A DNA stretch of 64,000 nt from Ricordea florida (taxonomy: Eukaryota; Cnidaria; Anthozoa; Corallimorpharia; Ricordeidae), in contig OX453287.1 in NCBI GenBank assembly GCA_949710005.1, forward strand, positions 3,482,622 to 3,546,621, in the 5' to 3' direction. The notes beneath the pieces were generated by a model that did no database searches, was not told the DNA's origin, and worked only from the letters and a program-made list of their open reading frames with translations. This document shows positions 1-11,939 of the stretch, piece by piece. Both the position numbers and the translations under genes were made by a program. Each line of letters starts with the position of its first letter. Positions within the stretch are counted from its first letter, which is position 1.

Positions 1-780
1 GGAGCTCTTAGACAGACGGAGAAAAGGCGATACTGAGGGAACGTGAATCGTAACTTGAAGGACCGAATAAGTTACTAAGGACTGAAATTTTGTGACTTGT
101 GCATTTCACAGCGGAGCGAAAGCGAGTATTCTTCAGATAACGACCGCAATAACTGAATTTACAGGATAGCTTGTTTATTCGTTTTTCAAATTTATTCGTG
201 TACTTATCTATAACTTCTTGTCTTAGTTATTTAAGAGAGATTATGTGACCCCTATAAATATCGAGTACAAGATGAGGGAAAGCTCAAAAACTGCAAATAC
301 ACAACATGTAAATGACAATATTTTAGGAAAAACGATAAAAATCACTCTTTCATCTACAATAAAAAACAGACACTTGTGAGTAAAACGTTTTCTACAGATT
401 TAGGTAAAAGCAAAACTGCTGAAAAAAAAAAACAAGAAATAAAAGACACAGCCACCCGTGCATTCCTTCTGACGCTGTTACAGGCTGAACACCCTGCGTC
501 ATGTTGCTCCCGAGAACATAAAAGGCTAGAATTAGCCGTTGGTGTAGGGTCTCAATAGTGTAGTGGATAACACGTCTAACAGTTAATATAAATATATTTT
601 TTACGGCTAACGGTCATTCAGTTGATTTTCATTGCTTGAGATGTTGATTTTCGTGGGTGAAATTTTCTTTTACGGTTGACATTTTTTATGGCTAACGATT
701 AAAATTTGCCAATTTTTACGCCTAACGGCTAAATTTTGGGCCCGTTCTACGGCTAACAATTTAACCCCATTGAATCCCTC
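1..780. other. Non-coding DNA downstream of SDR gene 1
   Basis: No gene is seen here. The stretch follows the stop codon of the minus-strand SDR gene and should include its 3' UTR. Around 600-760 the short phrase 'ttttacggctaac' and close variants recur, which looks like a small degenerate repeat. The 60-codon open frame at 376-558 has no recognisable protein features. Confidence 0.5.
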
Positions 781-3700
781 TTAGTGATATCTACCGTTCA
801 TTGTGCAAGATTCGTGCACAACTGAAGAAGATGAAGGAGCAAACTTAAAAGGAAATTCTAAAAACACCAGATCCTGTAGCTTGCTGGGTAAACTGCTACT
901 TAACTTCATTTTCCAAGCGTCCCAACCAATCATGTATCGTGCCTTGGGGACACGTGACGTCAGCGGATGAACTATGGCGTCAACAACTTTAGAACTTTGG
1001 GACGTTGCAGATTCACACCAATTGCAAAACCCCTCTGTCACTGCAATGAAAAGTAAACAAACACGTGAATGTATAGATCAATGGCGTCATGAAAGGAGCA
1101 AATAGTTGTGCCCATAGAATTCCCAGGAAAGAGAAGCTAGATTGCAAATAAGAAACTACCTTGGGTCGTGACTCTAAACAGTTGAAATAAGAGCCAAAAG
1201 AGGCTATTGGAGCAGAGTTTCTTATTGACAGCGCCTTACATTAGGGTGCCCCTTTTTGCCAAAACATAATACCAATCACTTAGAGAAAAGACAACTTTGA
1301 ATCATTAAATTGCTCGTTATTCCGGGTACACACTTTTGGTAGCACACTACATAGAGCACTTACTGATATGGTAGCCGCAAATTTTCTTACGCTCTTGGGC
1401 TCTTTTATTGAAAGATCCAGTAAGTTAACAGGTTCGGACCTCCATTTTTAAGGTCTGAGTTAACCAAATATTTTTGTAGTTCTTAGTGTACAAAGCAACC
1501 TTACGTGCAAGTTAACCGCAAATGGTATTGACAAGAGAAAACGAGGAAAGAAAACATAACCCCGTCTGATATGATAAGGGGGCAGAATCTATTTTTAGCG
1601 CGGAATCTTTTTATTTCTCGTTCCATGGCTGCGCGGTTTCCACATGGCGCATTAAAATTACAATCACGTGATGAGAAGGACATCAACCATTGTTCAGTTA
1701 AAATAGTTTCTGGATCTAAAAATAGATTCTGTCCCCTTATCATAGTAAGAGAGCCCAGTATGGAAGATGCGTTCTCTTACCTCATTTTCTCTTGGTATTG
1801 ATTAACCTTAAAAACCAACAAAATTGTAATTCCGGTTGTAAACTTTCGCTATTTTATGACTGCAATATTGAAGTACAACAGCAATTACAGTTCCGTTGGC
1901 AATTATAATTTGACTTGGATGTTGAGCCGGTTTGTGCGTCAAGAACTGTTCGAACATTCGGTCGTACTCTGACTTAAAAATGGAGTTTCAGGGACCGTAA
2001 AGTTTTCGGGACCTGGATTCGAGAAACGGGCAACTGAGCACTTGGAAAAGAAAAATCTTGTAAAAGGTCACAGTAATTTTGTGTATGCTACGAACAAAGA
2101 AGTATACACCTTAACCCCTTCACTGCCAAGATTGAGTATAAATTCTCCTGAGCAAGTGTTATACAGTTCCTTGTGTTCTAGTTTGGAGAATTTGGTGGTT
2201 GATCGATTTAGCATCCTTGATTTGATCATGCTCTCAGTTCTTTTCATCTGTCAGTGCAGTAGTGTATTGGAAGGTAAAGGAGAATTTATACATGGGTCAC
2301 CTGTGGCATTGAAAGGGTTAAACAGATTTCGTCTTACTTTTCTTTAAGTATTCCCCGCCATATTCTCGTTGCCTACTGGGCGGAAGGTTCGACCACTGTT
2401 GGTGCAGGTTGGATGATACAGCTTCCTTATTCAAGATAGGCGTACGAGTTGTCCCGGGTTCAATCACGCTGACGTGGACATCAAACGGCTGCATCTCTCT
2501 CCTCAGAGCGTCGCCGAATGCTTCAACGCCATATTTACTGATGCAGTATGGTGAAAACGTCTTTGGTGATACCACACCTTTAAAAACAGTATGCACTCAA
2601 GATTCACACCGTACAGAAACATAATAGGCGTCGTACTAGTCGTCTAAGAGGTAATTTCATAAGCACCTTATCGAATAAGCGCTCGGTGCTTATTCAAGTG
2701 TTTTCAAATGGGTTATACCACAATTTCAAGTGACAGAATCTGATGTGGAGGATAGCAATGATCCACAACTAACCATTGACAGTAAGGAACAAGGTGATGA
2801 TGACATATTGACACAGAAGTGCTGTAGAGGTGTTGAAGTTTAAATAAGAAGTCATATTAAACTTGAAAACTGTGATCATCTGTTTTTTTTTTTCGTTTTA
2901 GCTGATTTCAATCATGCAGCCGTGTCCACTTTGAAATAAGAGCCACTGTCGAATAATGCCATACCTGCAATCGTGCGAAATAAGCGCTGCTACGCTTATA
3001 ATCTGTTACCGTGATAAAACACTAATCAATATTGATTGACACTAGTGAGCGAATTTAACGTGATTGACAATTAGGTAAGATTACGTTTTCAGTTTAGCAC
3101 TAGTTTTTGGAGTAGACGAACGTTGTTTCATCAGACCTAAGCAGACTGATATTTCCAGTAAGTCAGTGTTTGATGTTAGCGGGAAACCCGCCACAGAAGT
3201 AAGTCTAAGTTCAATATTCTCTTGTGTCGAATCTTTCCATTGATTTTCATGAGCCGTTTTTCTCTGTAGTCACATTACATTTACATTTGTTTCAGATGGA
3301 ATAATCACCAGTTATCATAAAGAAAGTCCTTTGATTCAGACACGAATCATGGTCTGAGTCCTGTCTAACATCAGCCGATTGCGTCAATTCTCCAACGGTC
3401 CATAATCGATTTACGGTTGACAAATTGCGATCAAATTAGAACAGTGCAACAAGATCTCACTGAGGCTAGGTGATCTTACTGCTCTAACTTACACTCAATT
3501 CTCCAACGGTCCATAATCGATTTACGGTTGACAAATGGCGATCAAATTAGAGCAGTGTAACAAGGTCTCACTGAGGCTGGGTGATCTCACTGCTAATAAT
3601 AATAATAATATACTCCATTTATATTGCGCATATTCTATATTAATAATCATATGCGCATTACAATCAGACCAATAGACCATGACACCGGGAACACGCCCTA

Positions 3701-6700
3701 CTCTTTTCGAACAGTGCAATGGATTCTTTTACGTCCCACATTACAGATAGAGTTGTGAGACGGGGCCTACGGTTTATCGTCCTTATCCGAGAAGACTAGA
3801 AAGTCTAACCATTTGCAGATGCCATTACAAAGGCAGCACTTTCTACTCAATTATTTTAAGACCATGAGTGTTGGTCCGGCCGTGGTTTTGAACCCGCGAC
3901 CTCCCGCACGGTAGTCCAGTGCTCTACCAACTGAGCTAACTGCTCTAACTTACACAGCATAATTCCCTCTTTCATAATATACATGCAAAAATTTCAACGC
4001 GCTGATTGGTTGAGAGCGTGTCAATTAATCCGAAACAGTGCAAAAAGTTGCAATTGAGTGAAGAAATTTGCAGTTAAATTTTTGCATGTATATTATAGCC
4101 TGCACAACAGGCGTGATTTTTTTGCGTATTTCAGGCGAACAGAGGCGAAAACGAGGCGAGGGCACGACCTCGTTTTCGTCTCTGTTCGCCTGAAATACGC
4201 AAAAAAGAAAATCACGCCTGTTGTGCAGGCTATGTATATTATTACAAGGTAGTCAAAAAATTTCGAGTACAATTTTGTATCAGATAAGCACTCGTAAATT
4301 TTTCAAAGACGACAAATAGCTCTCGCCCTAAGGCTCGCATAATTTTTTCAGTCTTTGAAAACTTTTACTTGAGTATGGTGGCCCAGCATTATCATAGTAA
4401 AATATGTAAGTTTTTGAGGAAAAAGGAAAAAAAATGGAAAGAAACTAAAAATATAAGCAATCAAAATGGAAAAAAGGAAGAAAAAATAATATTGTAATAA
4501 GAATTAATAATACAAAGTAAAAAATATTTGTTGACTAATTAAAAAGTAAAAAAAAAAATAAGGAAAATAATTTAAGCACTAAAAAAATTTTGAAAAAAAT
4601 ATAATCGAACGAAAAAAAAAAAGAGAAAAAGTAAAAACATTGAAAATAATTATTAAAAAACAACATTGAAAATCAACATCGAAAATCAACATTTAAAATA
4701 AACATTGAAAATCAACATTGAAAATCAACATTGGAAATCGACATAAGAAAAAAAAACAAACGTTATTTCCACGTGGCCTGTCGTTATCATAGACCACGAT
4801 GCTTTGCACGCATATTCAATACAAGAGAGGTGACTAGAAGCTCCTGATCCATCAAGGTACTTGATATCTGCAGTATATGATAACTTAAGTGTAGATATTG
4901 TGAGCAAGAGAGAGGAAAACACAAAGGGAACCATTTATTGTTCATAAGCCTGATAAGCCACATAGTGCAGTGGCCCATCGTTCTCGTAGCCCGTGAAGGC
5001 TTTAATCAGCGGAGTTCAGCCGAGCTTGAGACCCGGATGACCCATATCGAAGAGAAATCGCTCGAGAAATTCAAACAGAAACGTCCCACGTCCAAAATGA
5101 GTAGAATTCGGAATCCTGACTGGGAAAACGACGAGAACCTGAAAGCTGACATACAGAAATACGTGCTCCAAAACTTGACTCGTAAAGAAGTTCTAGACTT
5201 TCTGGGTCGAGACTATCCGCAATATGCGTGGAGTCTTCCAACACTGAGTCGAAGGAATTGGCTCACTTGGGGGTGAAATATGTAGACTACGGAACAGACC
5301 TGAACGTCGTAGAGAAGGCAGTCAAAGAAGAAACTAGTGGACCAGGGCAACTCTTGGGGTACCGATCAATGCACAAAAAGTTATGAGAGCACCACCATTT
5401 GGCAATACCACGAGGCTTGGTGTACGATGTCATGACGCAGATTGACCCTGAAGGTCTTGAGAGCCGAGGAAAAGTTGGACAAAAGAAGCGACACAGAGGG
5501 GCGACTGGCACATTTACATCACTGGTAAGATATCTGTTAGTGCTATTTTTCACAGGTTCACGAAAAACACCTGATCATGTTTCGCGAGTGTAATCTTTGC
5601 ATACAAAAAACTGCCTTGATACAATATGTGAGCCAGGGCGTGTGCATGCGAGGCATGCAAGTCAAACCAAACACATACGAGGCAAAATATATATCGTTTT
5701 CTGTTTAGACTTTTAACAAAGTCTAAAAAGGCTATGTAAGACCGTCTTTTACCATTTCTGATTTCTCACTGCCATGTTGAATGCCAATAAGCATTAGCCT
5801 CTAACAACAACACTGTCACGCAATTGTCACGTATTACCTTATTATAGTGAATTAACAATGCATGTACATGTTACTGGGAAGAACTGCCTCGTATTGTTTG
5901 GTTTGACTTGTATGCCTCGCATGCACACGCGCTGGCTCACATATTGTATCAGTTTTTTGTATGCAAAGCTTACGCTCGCGAAACATGATCAGGTGTTTTT
6001 CGTGAACCTGTGACATTCAGGGTCAATCTGCGTCATGACATCGTACACCAAGCCTCGTGGTATTGCCAAATGGTGGTGCTCTCGTAACTTTTTGTGCATT
6101 GATCGGTACCCCAAGAGTTGCCCTGGTCCACTAGTTTCTTCTTTGACTGCCTTCTCTACGACGTTCAGGTCTGTTCCGTAGTCTACATATTTCACCCCCA
6201 AGTGAGCCATCCTTCGACTCAGTGTTGGAAGACTCCACGCATATTGCGGATAGTCTCGACCCAGAAAGTCTAGAACTTCTTTACGAGTCAAGTTTTGGAG
6301 CACGTATTTCTGTATGTCAGCTTTCAGGTTCTCGTCGTTTTCCCAGTCAGGATTCCGAATTCTACTCATTTTGGACGTGGGACGTTTCTGTTTGGATTTC
6401 TCGAGCGATTTCTCTTCGATATGGGTCATCCGGGTCTCAAGCTCGGCTGAACTCCGCTGATTAAAGCCTTCACGGGCTACGAGAACGATGGGCCACTGCA
6501 CTATGTGGCTTATCAGGCTTATGAACAATAAATGGTTCCCTTTGTGTTTTCCTCTCTCTTGCTCACAATATCTACACTTAAGTTATCATATACTGCAGAT
6601 ATCAAGTACCTTGATGGATCAGGAGCTTTTAATCACCTCTCTTGTATTGAATATGCGTGCAAAGCATCTTGGTCTATGATAACGACAGGCCACGTGGAAT

Positions 6701-8508
6701 AACGTTTTTTTTTTCCCTATGTCGATTTCCAATGTTGATTTTCAATGTTTATTTTAAATGTTGATTTTCGATGTTGATTTTCAATGTTGTTTTTTAATAA
6801 TTATTTTCAATGTTTTTACTTTTTCTCTTTTTTTTTTCGTTCGATTATATTTTTTTCAAAATTTTTTAGTGCTTAAATTATTTTCCTTATTTTTTTTTAC
6901 TTTTTAATTAGGCAACAAATATTTTTTACTTTGTATTATTAATTCTTATTACAATATTATTTTTTCTCCCTTTTTGCCATTTTGATTGCTTATATTTTTA
7001 GTTTCTTTCCATTTTTTATTCCTTTCTCCTCAAAAACTTACATATTTTACTATGATAATGCTGGGCCACCATACTTGTGCTCATTTATTTCAAATCGCAC
7101 CCGAGACAATTTGATTACCTATACAAATAAAGTCGAATTTAGTCTCACTGTTTTATCGATCCGGTGCAAAGTATTGTCAACCTTACCAGCAATACTACCG
7201 ACCAGAACAATGCGCCCGCGGGCTTTTTTCACAAGTGGTAAGAAAGTCTTGGTCACATCTATCATGCCCCATAAATTGACGTCCGCAGTCTTCTTAAACT
7301 GGCTCAGCGGTACCCACTCGACAGGACCAGCGCAGAAAACTCCAGCATTGTTCACCAGGCCCCACAGACCTATCATTGAAAGAAGCTTATTTGTTAGTTG
7401 TGCCTTTAGGTTTGCCTGAAGGGAGGTGCAGTGCTGGGAGGTCCAGCGCAAAGCGCGAGCGCTGGGGTTCTGTCCTCGTGTACCGGTACACTAGAGCCAA
7501 CACAAAAGACCAAAACAATACATTACAGCTAAACAATGACTCCTAAACAAAGGAAATATTCCCTTGTGTGCCGGCATACGAAGACACTGGGAACCAGCGC
7601 AGGGGACACGAACGTGCAGAGAAATGAACGCTTCTTATCCGCTGTCCTCGCGCGTCGCGCTCCAACTCCTCGCACCTAAACTCCCCCCGTGCCCTCCGCT
7701 TTGAAGTACGTCCACGAACGCTAATTTTAGCAGCCACAACGTGATCCAACACCTGTACTTCAGATTTTTTTCAAAGCTCCGGATGGGGAAGCAGATATCA
7801 AATGGTTACATTTTAGGGATCAAAATACACTGTGGAAACATTAGGCTATGGAATATCACAGATTTTGTTCTGATATATATATAGTACGGGTCAGTAAATG
7901 GTTTTATCCCAGGGATCTCACAAGTTATTTGTCAAGGTCGATCGTCCGGATGCAGGTTGTTATGGAAACAACTGTTGGTAACGCGAGTGAAGTTTTGGCA
8001 AACTGAGCGGAGTTCATCATCCCGGTCAATTGAACAAGCCCGCCTTTTTTCCGGTTGAGCTTGAAACCTCTGATTCTATTGCGTCATACGACACAATGAA
8101 GAGCAAATATTTAATTTTCCAAAAGCAATAAACCACAGCCGATTAACCTTATTAGTATAAACAAAGGAGATAAACATGACCTTCGTTATCTTCGTTTTTT
8201 CCGAGAATTTCCAGAACGCTGTCTAACACTTCTTTAATCTGCTGTGAGTTTGTCACATCCATCTGGAAAGTTTTCAGTTTGTCGCTCGTCACTGATTTCA
8301 AACTCTGTTCTCCTTCTTTTGTCAAACACGTGGCCAGCACATAAATTCCCATCTGATCCAAACGAATGGCGGTTTCCCGACCGAAGCCAGAGTCACAGCC
8401 AGTGATGAGAACATATTTCCCTACTGCGTTCAAGCTAGCCTGACTTTTTCTCCGAACGAAATACAACCCAAAAGTTAAAACAACTACCAAAATTACAACA
8501 AACCACAT
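781..8508 (-). CDS. Membrane-anchored SDR, retinol/17-beta-hydroxysteroid dehydrogenase-like (gene 1)
   Basis: Four coding exons on the minus strand: 8508-8181, 7369-7187, 2577-2338 and 1040-781. They join to 1011 bp, 336 residues plus stop, and every intron is phase 1. Residues 2-18 are a hydrophobic anchor followed by RRK. Residues 36-43 form the nucleotide-binding motif TGCDSGFG, NNAG starts at residue 116, and the catalytic set is S168, Y181 and K185 (YCISK). This is the classical SDR layout, closest in style to RDH/HSD17B6/DHRS9 (SDR9C), which oxidise or reduce retinoids and steroids with NAD(H) at the ER membrane. The substrate cannot be read from sequence. The last exon is longer than in the two neighbours, giving a Ser-rich tail. 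Exon 1 ends in a weak donor (GTCATG). Intron 2 (4.6 kb) contains a SINE, MITEs and a 2.7-kb fold-back element. Start: only Met before the anchor. Confidence 0.87.
1532..1794. mobile_element. MITE, 7-bp TSD family, copy 1
   Basis: A 263-bp element with termini CAAGAGAAAA / TTTTCTCTTG and long terminal inverted repeats. It is flanked by the direct repeat GTATTGA (1525-1531 and 1795-1801). It has no coding capacity; the opposing open frames across it are products of the inverted repeats. Two further copies lie at 11940 and 61387. It sits in intron 3 of SDR gene 1. Confidence 0.85.
3384..3594. repeat. Tandem duplication, about 111 bp x 1.9
   Basis: The block starting 'tcaattctccaacggtcc' at 3384 is repeated from 3495 with a few substitutions. 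The second copy is interrupted at 'actgct' by the SINE that follows, and its expected next bases resume after the SINE at 3945. The duplication therefore predates the SINE insertion. Confidence 0.85.
3595..3938 (-). mobile_element. tRNA-derived SINE, family 1, minus strand
   Basis: Read on the minus strand, the head at 3938 has a pol III A box (TAGCTCAGTTGG) and a B box (GGTTCAAAACC). A shared body follows and it ends in an (ATT)n tail at 3595-3611. It is flanked by ACTGCT at 3589-3594 and 3939-3944. The same body occurs at 59217-59576 on the plus strand. The tRNA-like head is part of the SINE and not a functional tRNA gene. Confidence 0.88.
3972..4245. mobile_element. MITE interrupted by a second palindromic MITE
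   Basis: The outer element has inverted ends 'aatatacatgcaaaaattt' near 3975 and its complement at 4075-4095. Within its right end, at 4096-4233, is a near-perfect palindrome beginning 'agcctgcacaacaggcgtga' and closing with the complement. Arms are about 60 bp with a very short loop. The outer terminus resumes after the insertion ('gtatattatt'). Confidence 0.75.
4938..5276 (+). pseudogene. Integrase N-terminal fragment, left arm of fold-back element
   Basis: An open frame of 112 codons whose first ~105 residues are nearly identical to the minus-strand frame at 5989-6528. It then frameshifts ('aggaattggctc' against 'aggatggctc' on the other arm), and the homologous reading continues in another frame to about 5550. 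It carries charged N-terminal helices and the start of an HTH segment. No DDE catalytic residues are encoded, so it cannot be an active transposase on its own. Confidence 0.65.
5989..6528 (-). pseudogene. Integrase N-terminal fragment, right arm of fold-back element
   Basis: A frame of 179 codons that preserves the reading lost in the left arm. Residues about 130-165 contain GYRSMHKKLR followed by IPRGLVYDVM, which resembles the HTH_21 segment upstream of IS3-type integrase cores. It ends abruptly after 'QIDPE' because about 95 bp found in the left arm are missing. The catalytic core is absent. It could be a transposon-derived remnant with no function. Confidence 0.65.
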
Positions 8509-10459
8509 CGTGAATAAAGGTGAGCCCGTCTGGCGATGAACCTCTGTTTAATTTCACGTCAACAACTAAGTCACTAAGCTGTTGTTGAAAAAGAAATATG
8601 TGATACGTCAGAGGTTTCAGATTACTGAACAAAGCGCTTCCCGTATGGCAAGAATATCATCATGTTGAATAAATAAATGAGGGTCTCCATGGGGTGGTGG
8701 CTTTTAGGCTGACGGTCAATATATCTTGGCTCTTTTTACTTAACTTCATTGGGACCCTTGTAAACTGTATTATTCTTGATAACCTCATCGAACGAGGTGA
8801 ATATTTTTAAACCTCTAAAAGGTTTTGAAATATTTAGAATATGCCGTAGGGGTGTCCCAAGAGAAAAGAGTTATAAAGAAACCATAAACCGACTCTTAAA
8901 CTATTGTATCTTTACCGCCCTTTGAGCACTATAACTAAGCTCACAGTGATTAGCATTCATTCTTTACTCATGGCCACTAAGCCACACCCTAACTTCCTTT
9001 TACAACTGCAAAGGAAATAGAGTAGTAGCTTATTAAAGGGAAATATTTCAAAAACTGCGTAATGTTTGGGTAGCAAAAATACTTATAATTCCATAGATTC
9101 TGTGGATATTTCCGACTTTTTAAACACGACACCCTGTCGGATCCAAGTAATGTCCTTCTAATATTCGGAGATTAAATCAACACATTTTTTCAAACTCAAT
9201 CAGAGACCGCTTCACTTACGTAAATAATAGTTTTGAACAACCGAGCACTCGATTTCTGGTGGAAAGAAAACTTTCGAGTTTCTAGAGTTACTTTTGAGTT
9301 CATCTGCTAGCATATAAGGCCAGTAATGCAGCGGCAAAGCGCTAGAATGCGTGATGCTACTCCGGTTAACAAGCGAATGACGCGTGGCGGCCAGTCAATG
9401 GCGTTTGGCCACCGGCGATTGCTACCCCTCAGGTGGACTGATGATGGGACCAGCAAAATCCCCAGTAGTTAATTGCTTGCACGAATGAATTTGTTGCAGA
9501 AATTTGCCGTCTTCAGGTTGAATTCAAAAGTTTGAACTCGAAAGTTTGCCGTGCTTTTTAACGAGACAAGTCAACGTGACTCGGCTTAGCGCCAATTTAA
9601 CAAGTAAAATGTGCCCGGCGTGGGGTTTTCTGTCATTGACATTGCTGCTTTCCGATTGGTGGAACAGCTTTTTGGTAAGATAAACTTAAATCCTACTTTC
9701 CCAAGGGAAAAAGGGCTAGTGTAACCGCAAATGAACAAATATTTGTTCTGCTAACACGGCAGGCGTTCGTTTGAACACGTGACGAAACTCAGAGAAAATC
9801 TGTGTCCGTGCTCAAGAGAAAAGTAAGTCCTTTCAAGACTTTCTTAAAACTGGGTTGAGTTTCTTTAAGGGTAATGGCATTCTGCAAAATTAAAATGCGT
9901 TAGTTTTTAATTAACCTGATTTGGTCTCTTGGTGACGTTACGTTTGAAGCCAGTGGAATTATGAAGACTGTATTGCGACTCTTTTCTTGCGTCAGAATAC
10001 GGCTGCAGTAAAGCGACAATTGTTCAATAGTTTAATTAAAAAATAAGTCGAAGTTCCTCTTCAGAAGAAATGTTCTCATTCCTAAAAGCTAGAATCTTGT
10101 TCGTCGTTCAGCAAATTGCGAGATTGCATGGTCGCCGGCGACTACAAAAAGTACTCCACTGAAGAAAAACGCTGAATAAAACATTTAAAAGTGTCTGTTC
10201 GACCAAAGAAAGGTGTAATTAAACGCTTTGTTTAACAATGGCATATAATATTGGGCTAACTATTATGTATACTTTACTATGCGGTGTGTAGCTAATAGAC
10301 ATAGCATTATAGAGCCAAATAGCTGGCTTCATTGTACATTCATAAAGATCATAAAGGTCATAAAAACAGAGCTCGCTTTGACGTGGAAGACATCATTCAA
10401 AAAGTTTGTATATGGGATCAGGCTAAGGGTCACTCATAGCGTCACGTAACAATAGTTTC
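8509..10459. other. Intergenic DNA between SDR genes 1 and 2, upstream part
   Basis: This lies upstream of SDR gene 1 and should contain its promoter and 5' UTR. No open frame with recognisable protein features was found, and no clear inverted repeat was delimited. Confidence 0.5.
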
Positions 10460-10585
10460 GGCAAGATTTCCGCACAGGTCCCTACTTCATTATGCATGCA
10501 GCAGATGAATTTCTTGTTATTGCAGAATGAAACAGTATGGCCACAGCATGCATAATGAAGTAGGGACCTGTGCCGAAATAATTCC
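10460..10585. mobile_element. MITE, 8-bp TSD family 'CCGCACAGGTCCCTAC', copy 1
   Basis: 126 bp with terminal inverted repeats of about 40 bp (GGCAAGATTTCCGCACAGG at the left, its decayed complement at the right). The 8-bp flanks ATAGTTTC and TTAGATTC match at six positions, suggesting an old target-site duplication. Related copies are at 48963-49096 and 51687-52358. Confidence 0.75.
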
Positions 10586-10744
10586 TTAGATTCTGCTGGG
10601 CCTGCATGAGCTCGAGTCTGTTTAGTTGGTTACGGGTCCACAGGTGGCCCAAGCTTCCGATTTCAAGGGTAGCTTGGGCCACCTGTGGCTGGGTAAGCTC
10701 ATTAGCTAGTGATGGCTCATCGGCAATGAAGGCCCATCACTGGC

Positions 10745-10845
10745 GTAGTAGTAGTAGCAGTAGTAGCACTAGTAGCAGTAGCAGTAGCAGTAGCAGTAGT
10801 AGTAGTAGTAGCAGTAGTAGCAGTAGCAGTAGCAGTGGCAGTAGC

Positions 10846-10891
<46 letters not shown>

Positions 10892-10894
10892 AGT

Positions 10895-10930
<36 letters not shown>
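10745..10930. repeat. (AGT/AGC)n microsatellite
   Basis: About 185 bp of trinucleotide repeats alternating AGT and AGC, ending in a pure AGC tract. The 96-codon serine-rich open frame across it (10606-10896) is an artefact of the repeat. Confidence 0.95.
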
Positions 10931-10939
10931 TATTTTAAG

Positions 10940-11939
10940 TATTCCCTTTGCGTTATTTCAGTATAAATGATTCTATTCATTCAGTTATTGTTGATATAAA
11001 CACACCATCCTTTCCTGGGGAATTGAATCCTTCTTAAGTAGGTTTACTGTACAAATACGTTACCACCGTCATAGTTTAGCTACCTTATCAATATTTATTT
11101 CAATAATCGTACATGTACCGATGTGTTTTAACTACATCAGCTACTAAGCTTAACAGTTTAATACATGTATTGTCAGCTACCATTGTTTTCTCCATCCTTT
11201 ATTTTGGACAAGAAGTGTTAGTTTTAATCTTAATGTACCTTTGTGTACTTTTGCACTTTGCGACCTTAAAGTTGTAAACAAGGTTTGGTACTGGCCAGAA
11301 TTAATTAACAGTACATAATTAATCTATGAAAAAGCCTAACCAATCAGATCGTTGATGAAGAAACTAGTGTTTTGCTACACTTCAGTGTTTCGTAACAACT
11401 TTCGATCAGTATTTTTAGTGCCTTTTCGGTAAGGAATGCTTGAACATTTTCGTTCAACAATGTAACTTATAATTTTTATATTGCTGTTCTCTTTACATTA
11501 CTTCTTTCGACAACGATCAGCACTGCGAAGGAAATATGGTGATGACTTCTTCCAGCCAATCACTAATAGCTTACGTTAGCCTAAATTATATAGCTAACTG
11601 GTCAAACCGGTTCCTTGATGTCGGAAAGACGGATAACAACACTACACTACTAGAGTCTCGATATAGCAATACCGCGATATAACGATATAATTAATTTCAC
11701 TGCTCCCTTGGCATATCGTTACTATCGAGGTTCCACTGTAATACGACTTACGGCTTTGGTAAAATCATCTTGAATGTCAAATGTAACGCTAAGTGATTGT
11801 CACGCACTAAATCATGATTGTCGCGCTCTACTGATATTGAACACTTGACCAGTCAGTATCAAAAGAACAATAGCATCTCAATCTCGAGCAGTGTGAGCTG
11901 AGAATTCATTGTAGCAACTGAAATTCCAATAAAGGTCAG
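10940..11939. other. Intergenic DNA, nothing recognised
   Basis: No gene, RNA or clear repeat was recognised here. It lies between the AGT/AGC microsatellite and the second 7-bp TSD MITE, downstream of SDR gene 2. Confidence 0.5.

Larger units (their letters stand above)
4374..7073. mobile_element. 2.7-kb fold-back element from two inverted IS3EU-like integrase fragments
   Basis: Two arms of about 1.2-1.3 kb (4374 to about 5690, and about 5890 to 7073) are inverted copies of each other with a short unique centre. Termini are TATGGTGGCCC / GGGCCACCATA. Flanks are CTTGAG (4368-4373) and CTTGTG (7074-7079), consistent with a 6-bp TSD with one change. Each arm encodes the same protein start (4938-5276 plus; 6528-5989 minus) with an HTH_21-like stretch containing GYRSMHKKLR, as in IS3-family integrases. 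The DDE catalytic core is absent from both arms. The left frame is shifted near 5255. The right arm lacks about 95 bp present at 5451-5546. It sits in intron 2 of SDR gene 1, ending 113 bp from the exon 2 donor. IS3EU assignment is inferred from the integrase fragment, the TAT end and the TSD length. Confidence 0.72.

Noticed and set aside
3865..3938. Candidate tRNA gene, minus strand
   Set aside because: A and B boxes are the head of a SINE with body, (ATT)n tail and flanking duplication.
10606..10896. Serine-rich 96-residue frame
   Set aside because: Product of the AGT/AGC microsatellite.
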